From a candidate division TM6 bacterium GW2011_GWF2_32_72 (GTDB lineage Bacteria; Babelota; Babeliae; Babelales; GWF2-32-72), in the NCBI GenBank assembly GCA_000989525.1, contig LBON01000001.1:72096-136095 (forward strand): a DNA stretch of 64,000 nucleotides. The letters run 5' to 3'. The notes under the pieces are model-generated. The model was not told where the DNA came from. It did not search any database and was given only the letters and a program-made list of their open reading frames with translations. The position numbers were made by a program, and so were the translations under genes. Positions 18,222 through 27,103 of the stretch are shown piece by piece. Within the stretch, counting starts at the first letter, position 1. Each line of letters starts with the position of its first letter.

Positions 18222-19430
18222 ATGGTATCTAAGTTGAAGTTATTAGCGTGTTTATTTGGATTTTCTCTTTTGGGTTGGATTGGTTGGAATAGATATAATT
18301 ATTTTTTCGATGCATCCGGTACAACTTTAGCCCTTGTTGGAATTGAAAATGGAATGTATTACTCCGGAGAAGTTGACTGTAAGTTGAATGGTCAACATAG
18401 TTTTAAGGTTTACGCTGTATCTGTTTTTCTTGATGATCATCAATTAATTAAAAATTTTAGAATAGGCTCTCGTGAATTTGAACATTCAATTCCTGTTGAT
18501 ACAAGAACCTTGGAAGATGGTAGGCATATTTTAAAAGTAGAAGCTATCGCAGGGACATCTCAAGGAACAAAAACTTTTTTAGAAAGAGAATTTTTTGTTG
18601 ACAATCAACCAATTCAGGCCGCTTTTGTGAATGTAAATGGAGAAAGTTGTGTAAATCAAGGAAAAACTTTACACATTAAATTTAGGGTTAATAAACCTGT
18701 TGATAGTGCTATTGTTTCTGCTCTTTCGCAAGAATTTGTTGCGGTACCGGAATCAAAAAATTCTTTAATTTATGAAAGTTTTGTTCCCGTTGCTTGCGAA
18801 GAAGAGCCAAAAGATGATGTTTTGAAAATTTCAATTAAAGAAAAAACTGGTGGCGTTTGTAGTTTAGAAAGTAATCTTAAAGTAGTTCAATCTCAATTTA
18901 AGCGTCAGCAAATTAATGTTAGCGCTCAAAAAATGGATGAAGAAGCCAAGGTTGCTGCAGATAATGAAAGGCTTGAATCACTTTTAGCCGAAGCATTAAA
19001 AAATTCTCCAAAAGAAAAATTATGGAGTGGTTCATTCTGTACTCCGCTAGAAATCAAAAATGTTTACACAGATTTTGGTACAATTCGAACAACTCAATTA
19101 AAAGGTCGTTACTCACATAAGGGCTTAGATGTGGCAGATATGCCTAAATCTGCCGTTTGGGCAACGCAACATGGCAAAGTAATCGTTAAGGATAGATTTG
19201 TATTTTCTGGTAATACAGTTGTTTTGGATCATGGATGTGGTGTGTTTTCATTGTTCTTCCATTTAGAAGATATGAACAATAAAATTGAAGTGGGTCAATT
19301 GGTTAAACAGGGAACACCATTGGGAACAACTGGAATGACCGGTTATGCAACTGGATATCATTTACATTGGGAAATGCGCGTGAATAATATTTCTGTTGAC
19401 CCAAGACAATGGGTTGATACAAAGTTTTAA
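18222..19430 (+). CDS. M23-family (LytM-like) peptidase
   Basis: Periplasmic metallopeptidase or LytM-domain regulator acting on peptidoglycan cross-links. An N-terminal membrane anchor or signal (residues 5-22) is followed by beta-rich domains to ~215, a helical region, and the C-terminal M23 domain. The zinc ligands are complete: H299 and D303 (HKGLDVAD), and H380/H382 in HLHWEM. An active enzyme is therefore likely. 402 residues. Flanked by terminators at both ends, it is a single-gene unit. It fits the presence of murJ, alr and ftsZ, which imply a peptidoglycan wall. Confidence 0.9.
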   Translation: MVSKLKLLACLFGFSLLGWIGWNRYNYFFDASGTTLALVGIENGMYYSGEVDCKLNGQHSFKVYAVSVFLDDHQLIKNFRIGSREFEHSIPVDTRTLEDGRHILKVEAIAGTSQGTKTFLEREFFVDNQPIQAAFVNVNGESCVNQGKTLHIKFRVNKPVDSAIVSALSQEFVAVPESKNSLIYESFVPVACEEEPKDDVLKISIKEKTGGVCSLESNLKVVQSQFKRQQINVSAQKMDEEAKVAADNERLESLLAEALKNSPKEKLWSGSFCTPLEIKNVYTDFGTIRTTQLKGRYSHKGLDVADMPKSAVWATQHGKVIVKDRFVFSGNTVVLDHGCGVFSLFFHLEDMNNKIEVGQLVKQGTPLGTTGMTGYATGYHLHWEMRVNNISVDPRQWVDTKF

Positions 19431-19448
19431 TTTAATATTTATGGCTTT

Positions 19449-19484
19449 AAAAAAGCGCTTGCAAGACCGCAGGCGCTTTTTTTA
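19449..19484 (+). terminator. Terminator after the M23 peptidase gene
   Basis: A 14-base-pair stem (including AAAAAAGCGCTTGC) with a 6-base loop and a run of seven T residues, about 20 bases after the stop. Confidence 0.9.
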
Positions 19485-19555
19485 TTGTGTAAAATCTTTA
19501 AATTAACGTTACATGTATGTAAAAATAGAATTGTGTGTTTAAAAAAGGAGTTTTT

Positions 19556-20167
19556 ATGAGACGAAATTTTTGGTTTAGTCAGGTGCATTTATTTTTATTA
19601 TCATTAAAATCTTGGCAGCGGTATGTATTTACCATTAGTTGTTTAGTTGCAATTATTTTTTCTTGGGCTTATTTATTTTATCAACCATTAGTGTTTGAAA
19701 TTAATGTTTTGGAATCGAAAATAAATTCGGTATCAAAACGAAGTGAACTTTTTGATAAGTTGATACTTAAAAATCAGGAACTTTCTGATTCTATATTTTC
19801 GTCTAAAAAATCTTTAGAAAGAAAATATTTTGAGGATAAAGATAAGATAGTGCCATTTGTACTGAAGAAACTTGAAAATTCAAGATTGAATTTAAACAGT
19901 TACAATTTTATTTGTGAAAAAAATAAAGAAAATAAAAAATCAATTTTATTGGGTTTAAAGTTTTCTGGTCATATGTTTGAAGCGTTACAGTTTTTTGAAT
20001 CTTTAAAAATAAAAAATGTTTTTTTTAGGTTTAAAAAAATTGATTTAATTAATTCAGAAAATAAAAAATTAGAACAATCTAATTTGCAATTTGATTCTTT
20101 ATTAAAAGTTACGTGGTTTGAAAATATTGCGAAAAAAACCCTTCAACTTGAAAAGCTGAAGGGTTAG
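19556..20167 (+). CDS. PilO/GspM-like single-pass membrane protein
   Basis: 203 residues. A short basic cytoplasmic N-terminus and one membrane helix (about 24-44) are followed by a coiled coil (50-90) and a small alpha/beta domain. This is the architecture of PilO and GspM, the assembly-platform proteins of type IV pili and type II secretion. Assignment is by architecture and context; the sequence itself is not distinctive. The ATG at 19556 is chosen over one 21 bases upstream because AAAGGAG sits 5 bases before it. The last codons also form the hairpin of the opposite-strand cysS terminator. Confidence 0.55.
   Translation: MRRNFWFSQVHLFLLSLKSWQRYVFTISCLVAIIFSWAYLFYQPLVFEINVLESKINSVSKRSELFDKLILKNQELSDSIFSSKKSLERKYFEDKDKIVPFVLKKLENSRLNLNSYNFICEKNKENKKSILLGLKFSGHMFEALQFFESLKIKNVFFRFKKIDLINSENKKLEQSNLQFDSLLKVTWFENIAKKTLQLEKLKG
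20131..20167 (-). terminator. cysS terminator, embedded in the opposite gene's last codons
   Basis: Read on the minus strand, AACCCTTCAGC pairs with GTTGAAGGGTT around a short loop and is followed by seven T residues. It lies about 115 bases after the cysS stop codon but inside the final codons of the plus-strand PilO/GspM-like gene. On the plus strand there is no T-run after it. Confidence 0.85.
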
Positions 20168-20173
20168 GGGGGT

Positions 20174-20195
20174 GAACAATACTTTAGTATTGTTC
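20174..20195. other. Short perfect inverted repeat between convergent genes
   Basis: GAACAATAC and its complement around a TTTA loop, between the PilO/GspM-like stop and the cysS stop. There is no T-run on either side, so it is unlikely to be an intrinsic terminator on its own. It could fold in the 3' end of either transcript. Confidence 0.5.
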
Positions 20196-20279
20196 GTTTA
20201 GGGACTTTTGAATTTCAATAATTTTAGATTAAACAGCAAGGTATCAACATCTTCTTTTTCTGTCAAGCAGTATGTGCGC

Positions 20280-21617
20280 CTACCGTTTGATTTTGTTGTC
20301 CTGTAAGGCTATTCCAAGGGCTGCTAGTTTGTCTCGTATAGCATCGGCTGTTTTCCAATCTTTATTTTTTCTAGCGTCTTCTCTTTGTTTTATTAACTCC
20401 TGAATTTCTGGAGTGATTTTGATTTCTTCTTCAATAATTGGTTCAAGTGTTAATCCTAAGACATCGTGTAAAAAATTAAACACAGCACAATTTTCTGTTG
20501 TATTGTTTTTTATTTCATCAATGTTTTCAAAAATGATTCCCCACATTCCAGGTGTGTTGAGATCATTTTCGAGTTGATCTTCAAGCAAGGATATGATTTT
20601 AGAATTTTTAGTTTCTGCCCCTTGGCATTGTTGCTTGGAATTTTCAAATAGTTTGCACAATCGTTTATATGTTTTTTGTGCAACTTCAAGATCTTCGAAG
20701 GAAAAATCTAAGGGTGCTTTATATTGATGTTGCAAGAAATAGAATCGCAACACCATGGGATCAAATTTTTTGAAGATCTCTTGTAATGTGAAAAAGTTTC
20801 CAAGGGATTTTGACATTTTTTCTTTATTGATTTGTACAAATGCATTATGAACCCAATGATTAGCAAACGTTTTTTGGGTGAGGCTTTCTGTTTGCGCGAT
20901 TTCATTTTCATGATGTGGAAATATTAAATCCATTCCTCCGCCATGAATATCGATTGTGTCGCCTAAGAATTTTTTTGCCATTGCAGAACATTCAATGTGC
21001 CAACCAGGTCTGCCATAGCCCCAAGGACTTTTCCAGAAAGATCCTTCTGGTTCTCCTTTCCAAAGTGCAAAATCTAGAGGATTTCTTTTTTCTTCTAGAA
21101 TTTCAACTCGGGCGCCAGCTTGAAGATCTTCAAGATTTCTTTTGGAAAGTTTTCCGTATTCTGGAAAACTGGAAATATCAAAATAAACACTGTTTCCGGC
21201 AACATATGCTTTGCCTTTTTTTATTAATCCTTGAACAAAATCAATAATTTCTGAAATTGTTTCAGTCACTTTTGGTTGATGTTGTGGTTCTTCGCAATTT
21301 AGAGCTCTTACATCTTTTTTAAATTCATTAATAAAGCGTTCAGAAATTTTTGAGAAATCACTTTCTTTGCCAAATTCCGCGACTGCCTTATTAATCGTTT
21401 TATCGTCAACATCTGTAAAGTTCCTGACATAAGTTACTTGATATCCTTGGTATTTTAGAAATCTGTTTAAGAGATCAAAGGTAACGTAGCATCGGCCATG
21501 TCCAAGGTGTGCAAAATCATAAGGCGTTACTCCGCAAACGTAGAGTTTGACTTTGTTTGGTTCTATTGATTTGAATTCTTCTTTTTTGCCCGTTAACGTG
21601 TTAGAAATTTTTAACAT
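20280..21617 (-). CDS. cysS: Cysteinyl-tRNA synthetase
   Basis: Charges tRNA-Cys. Class I synthetase with the HIGH-type motif HLGH at residues 37-40 and KMSKS in KEKMSKSLGNF. Zinc-site segments include YVCGVTPYD and GWHIECSAM, with HGGGMDLIFPHHENE between them and the KMSKS loop. 445 residues, complete, with the C-terminal anticodon-binding helices. Divergent from bamA across a 163-base spacer that must hold both promoters. Confidence 0.98.
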   Translation of the reverse strand: MLKISNTLTGKKEEFKSIEPNKVKLYVCGVTPYDFAHLGHGRCYVTFDLLNRFLKYQGYQVTYVRNFTDVDDKTINKAVAEFGKESDFSKISERFINEFKKDVRALNCEEPQHQPKVTETISEIIDFVQGLIKKGKAYVAGNSVYFDISSFPEYGKLSKRNLEDLQAGARVEILEEKRNPLDFALWKGEPEGSFWKSPWGYGRPGWHIECSAMAKKFLGDTIDIHGGGMDLIFPHHENEIAQTESLTQKTFANHWVHNAFVQINKEKMSKSLGNFFTLQEIFKKFDPMVLRFYFLQHQYKAPLDFSFEDLEVAQKTYKRLCKLFENSKQQCQGAETKNSKIISLLEDQLENDLNTPGMWGIIFENIDEIKNNTTENCAVFNFLHDVLGLTLEPIIEEEIKITPEIQELIKQREDARKNKDWKTADAIRDKLAALGIALQDNKIKR

Positions 21618-21780
21618 GTTAAAATCCTTTATTTATTAGGCTTTTTTTGAAATTATCGTACATTATATCATCAATATGATTTTAAAAAAAATCTTCTTTT
21701 CTGGAGAAATTTTCTAAAAATAGTATCCTGTTCATTTACTTTGCTTATATCCTTATGGGAAGCGTTTTTAGGAGCAGTAA

Positions 21781-24477
21781 ATGAAATTGATAAAAAATTA
21801 TATTTGTATAAGTATTTTGTTTATAGGGTCTCAACTTTTTGCTGAAGAAAAAAAGACTGAAAAATTTGATGTGGTTGAAATTCCACAAGATTCTTTAATT
21901 GATAATTCTAGTTCGAAAAAGGATTTATCTGTTAATGCCGATAAAAAAATTAACTTGAACGATATACAATCGAATGGTATCGATGAAAAATCTACGTCTT
22001 TAGAATCTCAGGAAGAAGAAAATCTGGATGATGTTAATCCGTTTGATTCAGAAGAGACCTTGTCTGATGGTTCAGGTGATCAAAGTGCGTCTGAGCCTGA
22101 AGATGAAGTTTTAAATCCCAAGATTGAAAAAATAACGATTATTGGCAACGTGTATGTAACAACAGACGCTATTCTAAATAAAGTTCCATTTTTGGTGGGT
22201 GAAGATTTTGAAATTCAAAAAACCGATAAAATAATTAAAAATCTTTTTGGAACAGGGTACTTTAAACAAGTCCAAATTGCTTTGCGTGAGTTAGGAAAGA
22301 AAGGCCTTGAACTTATAATTTTGGTTGATGAAAAAGAACAAGTTTCAGAAGTTAAATTTGAAGGCAATAAGGCTGTTGGAGCAGATGAGCTTAAGAAAAA
22401 AATTGATGTTTCAAAAATTCCAGCAGTTGATAATTTAGAGCTAAAAAAATACGCTCAAATGATTAAAGAAATTTATATAAAAAGAGATTATCATCTTACA
22501 AACGTTACCCCTGAATTAAGAAAAGAAAATGGTAAAACTGTTGCTGTATTTAAAATTGAAGAAGGCACTAAATCTTTAGTTAAAAGAATTTTCTTTAAAG
22601 GGAATAAGACATTTACGGAAAAAGAACTTCGTAAAAAACTCTTTACAAGAGAAGATTGGTTGTTTGGATTTATAGATAAAGGTGGCAGTTATCAACCAGA
22701 TATGATTGAAGGTGACAGACATGTCATTGAAACTTTTTATCAAAGTAATGGTTTTATGACGGCTAAAATTGCTGATGTAAATGTTGTGATGGATCCAAAA
22801 ACACAACAATATAATATTACTTATGTTGTTTCTGAAGGTGAGCGATATAAAATATCATCTGTATCTGTTCCTGGAAATAATGTTTTCCCAGAACAATTTT
22901 TAATGAATTTCGTCAAAGTGCGTGCTGGTCAATATTATTCAAGAGAAGCTATTAGAGAATCAATAGAAGAGCTTAAAAAGCTTTGGGGGGCTCACGGTTA
23001 TATTTATGCTGATATTGATCCTTCAATTGAACCTGATCCTGAAACAAAAACTGTGGATATTGTATTTAATTCAGAGCTTGGGGACAAAGTTTTCTTAAAT
23101 AGAATTAATATTGTTGGTAATGAAAAGACTCGTGACAAAGTTATTCGTCGTCAGTTGATACTAGAAGAAGGTAGTTTGATTACAAGTCAACTTATGGATG
23201 TTTCAAAAAGTCGTGTGGAAGGTTTAGGATATTTTAATCAAAGAGATGGTGTTAATTGGAAAACGGTTCGAGTGGATGATAAAATAGCGGATTTAGATTT
23301 AATTGTTAAAGAACAGAAATCTGGCAAACTTGGTGCAGAAATTGGTTTTGGAGGTGTTCCTGATGAACCTGGCAAAGGTAAAACTAGCTCCAAAGCTTCA
23401 CCTATTGACGGCGTAAAAGCTAAGGCCTTTTGTTCTGATTCCAATTGGCTAGGCCTTGGCCTGGATGTTAAAGGTTCTGTTGAATGGGCAAGGCATGAAT
23501 ATGGTGCATTCTTTAATCTTTTAGATCCATATCTTTTTGATAAACCAATTACGGGTGGTATTGAATTGTTTGCCCGTCATGTTGATTATATGGATATGAA
23601 AAAAATTCAAGGTGGAGAAGTTAAAGAATGGACAGTTGGTGGTTATGGGACATTGGGTTATATGTTGCGAATGTGGGGCGGCACAAATTTAATTGGTCGC
23701 GCAGGTATGGAAAGTATTAAATACAATCCAAAACCAAGGGTAAAATTAGATAGAGAGGATTGGCCTTACGCCCCATTGTATGAGCGAATTATTTATAAAA
23801 ATTATCAGGCAGGTGAATACGTTTCGTTTTTGGGAATCATGTCTCAAGATTTTAGAAATCACCCTATGCATCCAAGTACTGGATATAGATGGGAGTTTGT
23901 TTCTAAACTTGGTATTCCTAGTTTGGGTAGTAAATTTGGTTTCTTGAAAGTAGAAGCTGATGTTGCATGGTATACGCCATTAATTGGATCGTATGATTTA
24001 ATTTTGTGTTTACATGCTCATGGTGGTTCCATTTGGCAGATGCATAATAAAAATATTCCGTTTAAAGAATTATTCCATACAGGTGGTCCAAGTAATATTA
24101 GAGGTTTCTTGTTTGGGGAGATTGGTCCAACATTATTAGGTGATTCAATTGGGGCAAAAAAACAATTTTATTGGAATGCTCAATTGATTTTCCCAATAAT
24201 GCCTGATTTTTCTATGAAGGGATATGTTTTTTACGATGGTGGTGCAGGATGGGACGCTATAGATTCAAGAGAAATTACAGATTATTTAGCATTTCATAAT
24301 TTAAATAAACATGTATTTAGAAATGATCATTTTGATTATAGGCATACGGTTGGTGTTGGCATGAAGGTTACAAGGCCTCAACCATTTGAAATTAGCTGGG
24401 GTTATAAAATTGACAGGCGCAAAAAGCTTGGTGAAACGCCATCAGAAGTTCATTTTAGTATGTACAGAGAGTTTTAA
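21781..24477 (+). CDS. bamA: Outer-membrane protein assembly factor BamA
   Basis: Inserts beta-barrel proteins into the outer membrane. A signal peptide (1-21) is followed by an unusual acidic, Ser-rich segment (about 22-115, many Asp/Glu), then POTRA domains to about residue 510 and the 16-strand barrel. The barrel includes the conserved GGPSNIRGF loop motif and ends in Phe (SMYREF), the usual outer-membrane signature. 898 residues, longer than the common ~800 because of the acidic segment. Ribosome site AGGAG lies 6 bases before the ATG. Its presence shows an outer membrane. Confidence 0.96.
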   Translation: MKLIKNYICISILFIGSQLFAEEKKTEKFDVVEIPQDSLIDNSSSKKDLSVNADKKINLNDIQSNGIDEKSTSLESQEEENLDDVNPFDSEETLSDGSGDQSASEPEDEVLNPKIEKITIIGNVYVTTDAILNKVPFLVGEDFEIQKTDKIIKNLFGTGYFKQVQIALRELGKKGLELIILVDEKEQVSEVKFEGNKAVGADELKKKIDVSKIPAVDNLELKKYAQMIKEIYIKRDYHLTNVTPELRKENGKTVAVFKIEEGTKSLVKRIFFKGNKTFTEKELRKKLFTREDWLFGFIDKGGSYQPDMIEGDRHVIETFYQSNGFMTAKIADVNVVMDPKTQQYNITYVVSEGERYKISSVSVPGNNVFPEQFLMNFVKVRAGQYYSREAIRESIEELKKLWGAHGYIYADIDPSIEPDPETKTVDIVFNSELGDKVFLNRINIVGNEKTRDKVIRRQLILEEGSLITSQLMDVSKSRVEGLGYFNQRDGVNWKTVRVDDKIADLDLIVKEQKSGKLGAEIGFGGVPDEPGKGKTSSKASPIDGVKAKAFCSDSNWLGLGLDVKGSVEWARHEYGAFFNLLDPYLFDKPITGGIELFARHVDYMDMKKIQGGEVKEWTVGGYGTLGYMLRMWGGTNLIGRAGMESIKYNPKPRVKLDREDWPYAPLYERIIYKNYQAGEYVSFLGIMSQDFRNHPMHPSTGYRWEFVSKLGIPSLGSKFGFLKVEADVAWYTPLIGSYDLILCLHAHGGSIWQMHNKNIPFKELFHTGGPSNIRGFLFGEIGPTLLGDSIGAKKQFYWNAQLIFPIMPDFSMKGYVFYDGGAGWDAIDSREITDYLAFHNLNKHVFRNDHFDYRHTVGVGMKVTRPQPFEISWGYKIDRRKKLGETPSEVHFSMYREF

Positions 24478-24500
24478 TAGATTTAAGAATTTAAGATATG

Positions 24501-24532
24501 AAAAAAGCCCGCAATTTACAGCGGGCTTTTTT
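24501..24532. terminator. Bidirectional terminator after bamA
   Basis: A 12-base-pair stem (AAAAAAGCCCGC with complement, 8-base loop) with T-runs on both strands. It serves bamA and the convergent small gene at 24591-24890. Confidence 0.92.
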
Positions 24533-24590
24533 ATATGGACTTTTAACTTTTTACTTTGTTAATTCAGATTCTTTAGTTGATTTTAATTTT

Positions 24591-24890
24591 TCAAGATATT
24601 CTAATTTTCTTTGAATTTTTTCTTCTTTTTCTGAACTGCCATTCAAGTAAGGCAAGTATGCCAATACCTGCGCCAGTTAAAGCACTCGCTAAAACTACTT
24701 TATAGAATGTTTGTTTGCCCATAAATACTTTATAAGCGCAGTATTCTAGGGCGCCAAGTGATGCACCATAAAAAGTTACTTTTACGGCTCCTCCAGCAAA
24801 ACTCATTGTTTTCTTTGCTTCTGAGCCAGCATTAATTGCACTTGTTGCAAATAGAGTTATTAATACACTTACTAAAATTAATTTTTTCAT
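24591..24890 (-). CDS. Small exported membrane protein, probable frameshift near its 3' end
   Basis: Not recognised. 99 residues with a signal peptide (MKKLILVSVLITLFATSAINA), two hydrophobic segments (about 31-50 and 65-84) and a very basic end (RKRRKNSKKIRIS). After the second helix, a shift of one base at the A-run (plus-strand T-run 24626-24630) opens a frame to a stop at 24551-24553. That frame reads KEEKIQRKLEYLEKLKSTKE and on, a Lys/Glu helix much like the tails of other small membrane proteins here. The gene may have lost its original tail by a one-base insertion. It resembles the proteins at 9413-9714 and 10248-10694 in plan. Confidence 0.65.
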   Translation of the reverse strand: MKKLILVSVLITLFATSAINAGSEAKKTMSFAGGAVKVTFYGASLGALEYCAYKVFMGKQTFYKVVLASALTGAGIGILALLEWQFRKRRKNSKKIRIS

Positions 24891-24931
24891 AAACTTCCTT
24901 ATGTTTAAAATAAATAATTAGAATTAATTTA

Positions 24932-24951
24932 AAATAAATAAATAAATAAAT
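24932..24951. repeat. Tetranucleotide repeat (AAAT)5
   Basis: Five perfect AAAT units between the small gene starting at 24890 and the end of the ABC operon at 24957. On the minus strand it lies 42-61 bases upstream of the small gene's ATG, in its likely promoter region, so changes in repeat number could alter expression. In AT-rich DNA this may also be chance. Confidence 0.8.
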
Positions 24952-24956
24952 CAACT

Positions 24957-25664
24957 TTAGCTTATGTCTCCAGCTACAAATTTTTTAAGTTTTGGAAATT
25001 TATTTTGATTTTCGTAAAATTCTTTTGAATTTGTTGTTTCTATAATTTGACCTTTTTCCATTAAATAAATTGTGCAGTTTAATTTTTCTAATAGTGTCGT
25101 GTCATGAGTTGCGACTAAAACTATAAAATTATTTTTTGCAATATCTTGAATATTATGAGCCACGTTTGTTGTAAGCATAGGGTCTAGTGCTGAGGTTGGT
25201 TCATCTAGGCATATTACTTTTGGCTTCATGGCAATTGTTCGTGAAAGAGCAAGCCTTTGTTTTTGCCCTCCAGAAAGCCCTGAAGGGTATTCATTTATTT
25301 TTTCTTTAAGACCATATTTTTCTAAGAGGTTCATTGCTATTTTTACAGCTTCTTTGTGCCCTAATTTTAAAACTTTTTCTAAAGGAAAAGTAATGTTTTC
25401 GAGTACCGTCATATGTTCGAATAGATTGAATAATTGAAAAACCATTCCAACAGAGTGACCAGATGTGCTCAGTTCTTTATTATCAAGTAAAATTTCACCA
25501 GAATCGATTTTGTCTAGTCCATTTAAAATGCGGATAACGGTTGATTTTCCAACGCCAGATTCACCAAGAAGAACTGCAATTTCTGATTCTTTTACTTCGA
25601 ACGAGATATTATTTAGGACTTGTTTGCCACCATATGATTTTGAGATATTTTTAATTTTTAACAT
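24957..25664 (-). CDS. Amino-acid ABC transporter ATP-binding protein
   Basis: Energises import of a polar amino acid. Walker A GESGVGKST, ABC signature LSGGQKQRLALSR and Walker B VICLDEPTSALD are all present, with the PAAT-family MVFQLFNLFEHMTVLENI segment. 235 residues. Last gene of a minus-strand operon argR - binding protein - permease - ATPase. The gene start overlaps the permease end by 14 bases. The association with argR suggests arginine or a related basic amino acid as substrate (GlnQ/ArtP family). Confidence 0.93.
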   Translation of the reverse strand: MLKIKNISKSYGGKQVLNNISFEVKESEIAVLLGESGVGKSTVIRILNGLDKIDSGEILLDNKELSTSGHSVGMVFQLFNLFEHMTVLENITFPLEKVLKLGHKEAVKIAMNLLEKYGLKEKINEYPSGLSGGQKQRLALSRTIAMKPKVICLDEPTSALDPMLTTNVAHNIQDIAKNNFIVLVATHDTTLLEKLNCTIYLMEKGQIIETTNSKEFYENQNKFPKLKKFVAGDIS

Positions 25665-26337
25665 AGGTATTCATCTTTCGGTCTACTTGATTCAATATAA
25701 GTGAAAGTGTGGTTGTAAGTACAAGATATATTGCCGCAACAGCTATATAAATTGTTATAGCATCATATTTTTGAGCAATTATGTTTCTAGCTTGACCGGT
25801 TAATTCCATGACACCAACTATATAAGCAAGTGAAGAGTCTTTAATTAGAGTAATAAATTCATTACCTAATGCCGGCAATACAACGCGAATTGCTTGAGGT
25901 AGTACTATGTAGCGAATAGTTTGCATTGTGTTTAGACCTAAAACCGTTGCAGCTTCAAGTTGCCCTGATCCGACAGATTTGATTCCAGAGAGCACTGTTT
26001 GGCTTATGTAAGCACTGCTATTTATGCCGATAGCTAATGTTGCTGCGGTGAAATCATCCATATGTAATCCTACAAATGCGGGAATGTATTTCCACATCAA
26101 AATTTGAAGTAACATAGGGGTTCCACGTATAATTCCAACGTAGATGGTCATAAGAATTTGTAATAGTTTGCCAGCTAAATGAGCGTTGAGTTTTTTTGAG
26201 TCTTGAATTAAGGCAACAAGCGTACCAATAGCTAGCCCCATGCAGCATGCCAGTGCTGCAATTTCTAAAGTTAAAACTGTTCCCTGTAATAATGCAGGTA
26301 AACTTTGTTCTATTAAATTAAAATTAATATTAATCAT
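25651..26337 (-). CDS. Amino-acid ABC transporter permease
   Basis: Membrane channel subunit of the polar-amino-acid uptake family. It starts with the family's hydrophobic segment (LLQGTVLTLEIAALACCMGL), has RGTPMLLQILMWKY typical of HisM/GlnP proteins, and carries the EAA-like loop EAATVLGLNTMQTIRYIVLPQAI that contacts the ATPase. 228 residues with about five helices. It overlaps both neighbours by a few bases (8 with the binding protein, 14 with the ATPase), which indicates tight co-translation. A single permease gene implies a homodimer. Confidence 0.93.
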   Translation of the reverse strand: MININFNLIEQSLPALLQGTVLTLEIAALACCMGLAIGTLVALIQDSKKLNAHLAGKLLQILMTIYVGIIRGTPMLLQILMWKYIPAFVGLHMDDFTAATLAIGINSSAYISQTVLSGIKSVGSGQLEAATVLGLNTMQTIRYIVLPQAIRVVLPALGNEFITLIKDSSLAYIVGVMELTGQARNIIAQKYDAITIYIAVAAIYLVLTTTLSLILNQVDRKMNTYVKN

Positions 26338-27094
26338 TTAGACCCCACTTTGTTTTAATTTGAGCAAGTGTTCCATCTTCTTCCATCTCTGTTATTGCTT
26401 TGTTGATTTTTTCTAAAAGTTCAGGCTTGCGGTTGCTGATACCAAAAGCATAGGAATCAAAGATTTCGGGGATTTCTACGATATTGAATTCATCCTTGCC
26501 ATATTTTTGAAAGAATGGAGCCACGGCAGTTTTAGCGGTAACAAATGCAGCCGCATCATTATTTCTTAATGCTAGGAATGCATCGGCAACTGTTGGGAGT
26601 CGTTTTAGATTGATTCCATTTTTTTTACTCATAAATAGATCTGCTGTATATCCAGCATTTACTAAAACATCTTTGCCTTGAAGCTCATTTATGTCGTTGA
26701 TAGGTTGATTTTTTGGCGAAATTATTAACAAAGGATCTTTGTCTAAAGTTGGTTTGGAAAAATTCATTTGCTGACTGCGCTCAGGAGTAGGAGTTATTCC
26801 TGCTGCAATTATATCTAATCTACCTAATTGAAGGTCTGGAATTAGCATCTCAAATTGCATATTTTTAATTTGAATTTTAATGTTTATTTTTTTGCTAATT
26901 TCTTTGATAATTTCCATTTCAAATCCTGTAAATTCTCCTGCGTCATCGATGAATTCAAAAGGTGCGTAATCAGCACAAGTTCCTACCATTATTAAGTTTT
27001 CATTTTGAGCAGTTTTTTTGAATGAGCATTTTTGCAAAACAAAAGGTGTTGCTATGACAACTGCAACAAGTATTATTAATGTTGATATTTTCAT
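26330..27094 (-). CDS. Periplasmic amino-acid-binding protein of the ABC importer
   Basis: Captures the substrate for the transporter. Signal peptide or anchor at 1-20, then a standard PAAT fold: ADYAPFEFIDDAGEFTGFEMEI, GRLDIIAAGITPTPERSQQM, and a C-terminal part with ALRNNDAAAFVTAK and FGISNRKPELLEKIN. A cysteine follows the hydrophobic stretch (QKCS), but the preceding residues are a poor lipobox, so lipid attachment is uncertain. 254 residues. Substrate specificity cannot be read from sequence; arginine is inferred from the adjacent argR. Confidence 0.92.
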   Translation of the reverse strand: MKISTLIILVAVVIATPFVLQKCSFKKTAQNENLIMVGTCADYAPFEFIDDAGEFTGFEMEIIKEISKKINIKIQIKNMQFEMLIPDLQLGRLDIIAAGITPTPERSQQMNFSKPTLDKDPLLIISPKNQPINDINELQGKDVLVNAGYTADLFMSKKNGINLKRLPTVADAFLALRNNDAAAFVTAKTAVAPFFQKYGKDEFNIVEIPEIFDSYAFGISNRKPELLEKINKAITEMEEDGTLAQIKTKWGLND

Positions 27095-27103
27095 TTCTTT
27101 TTC

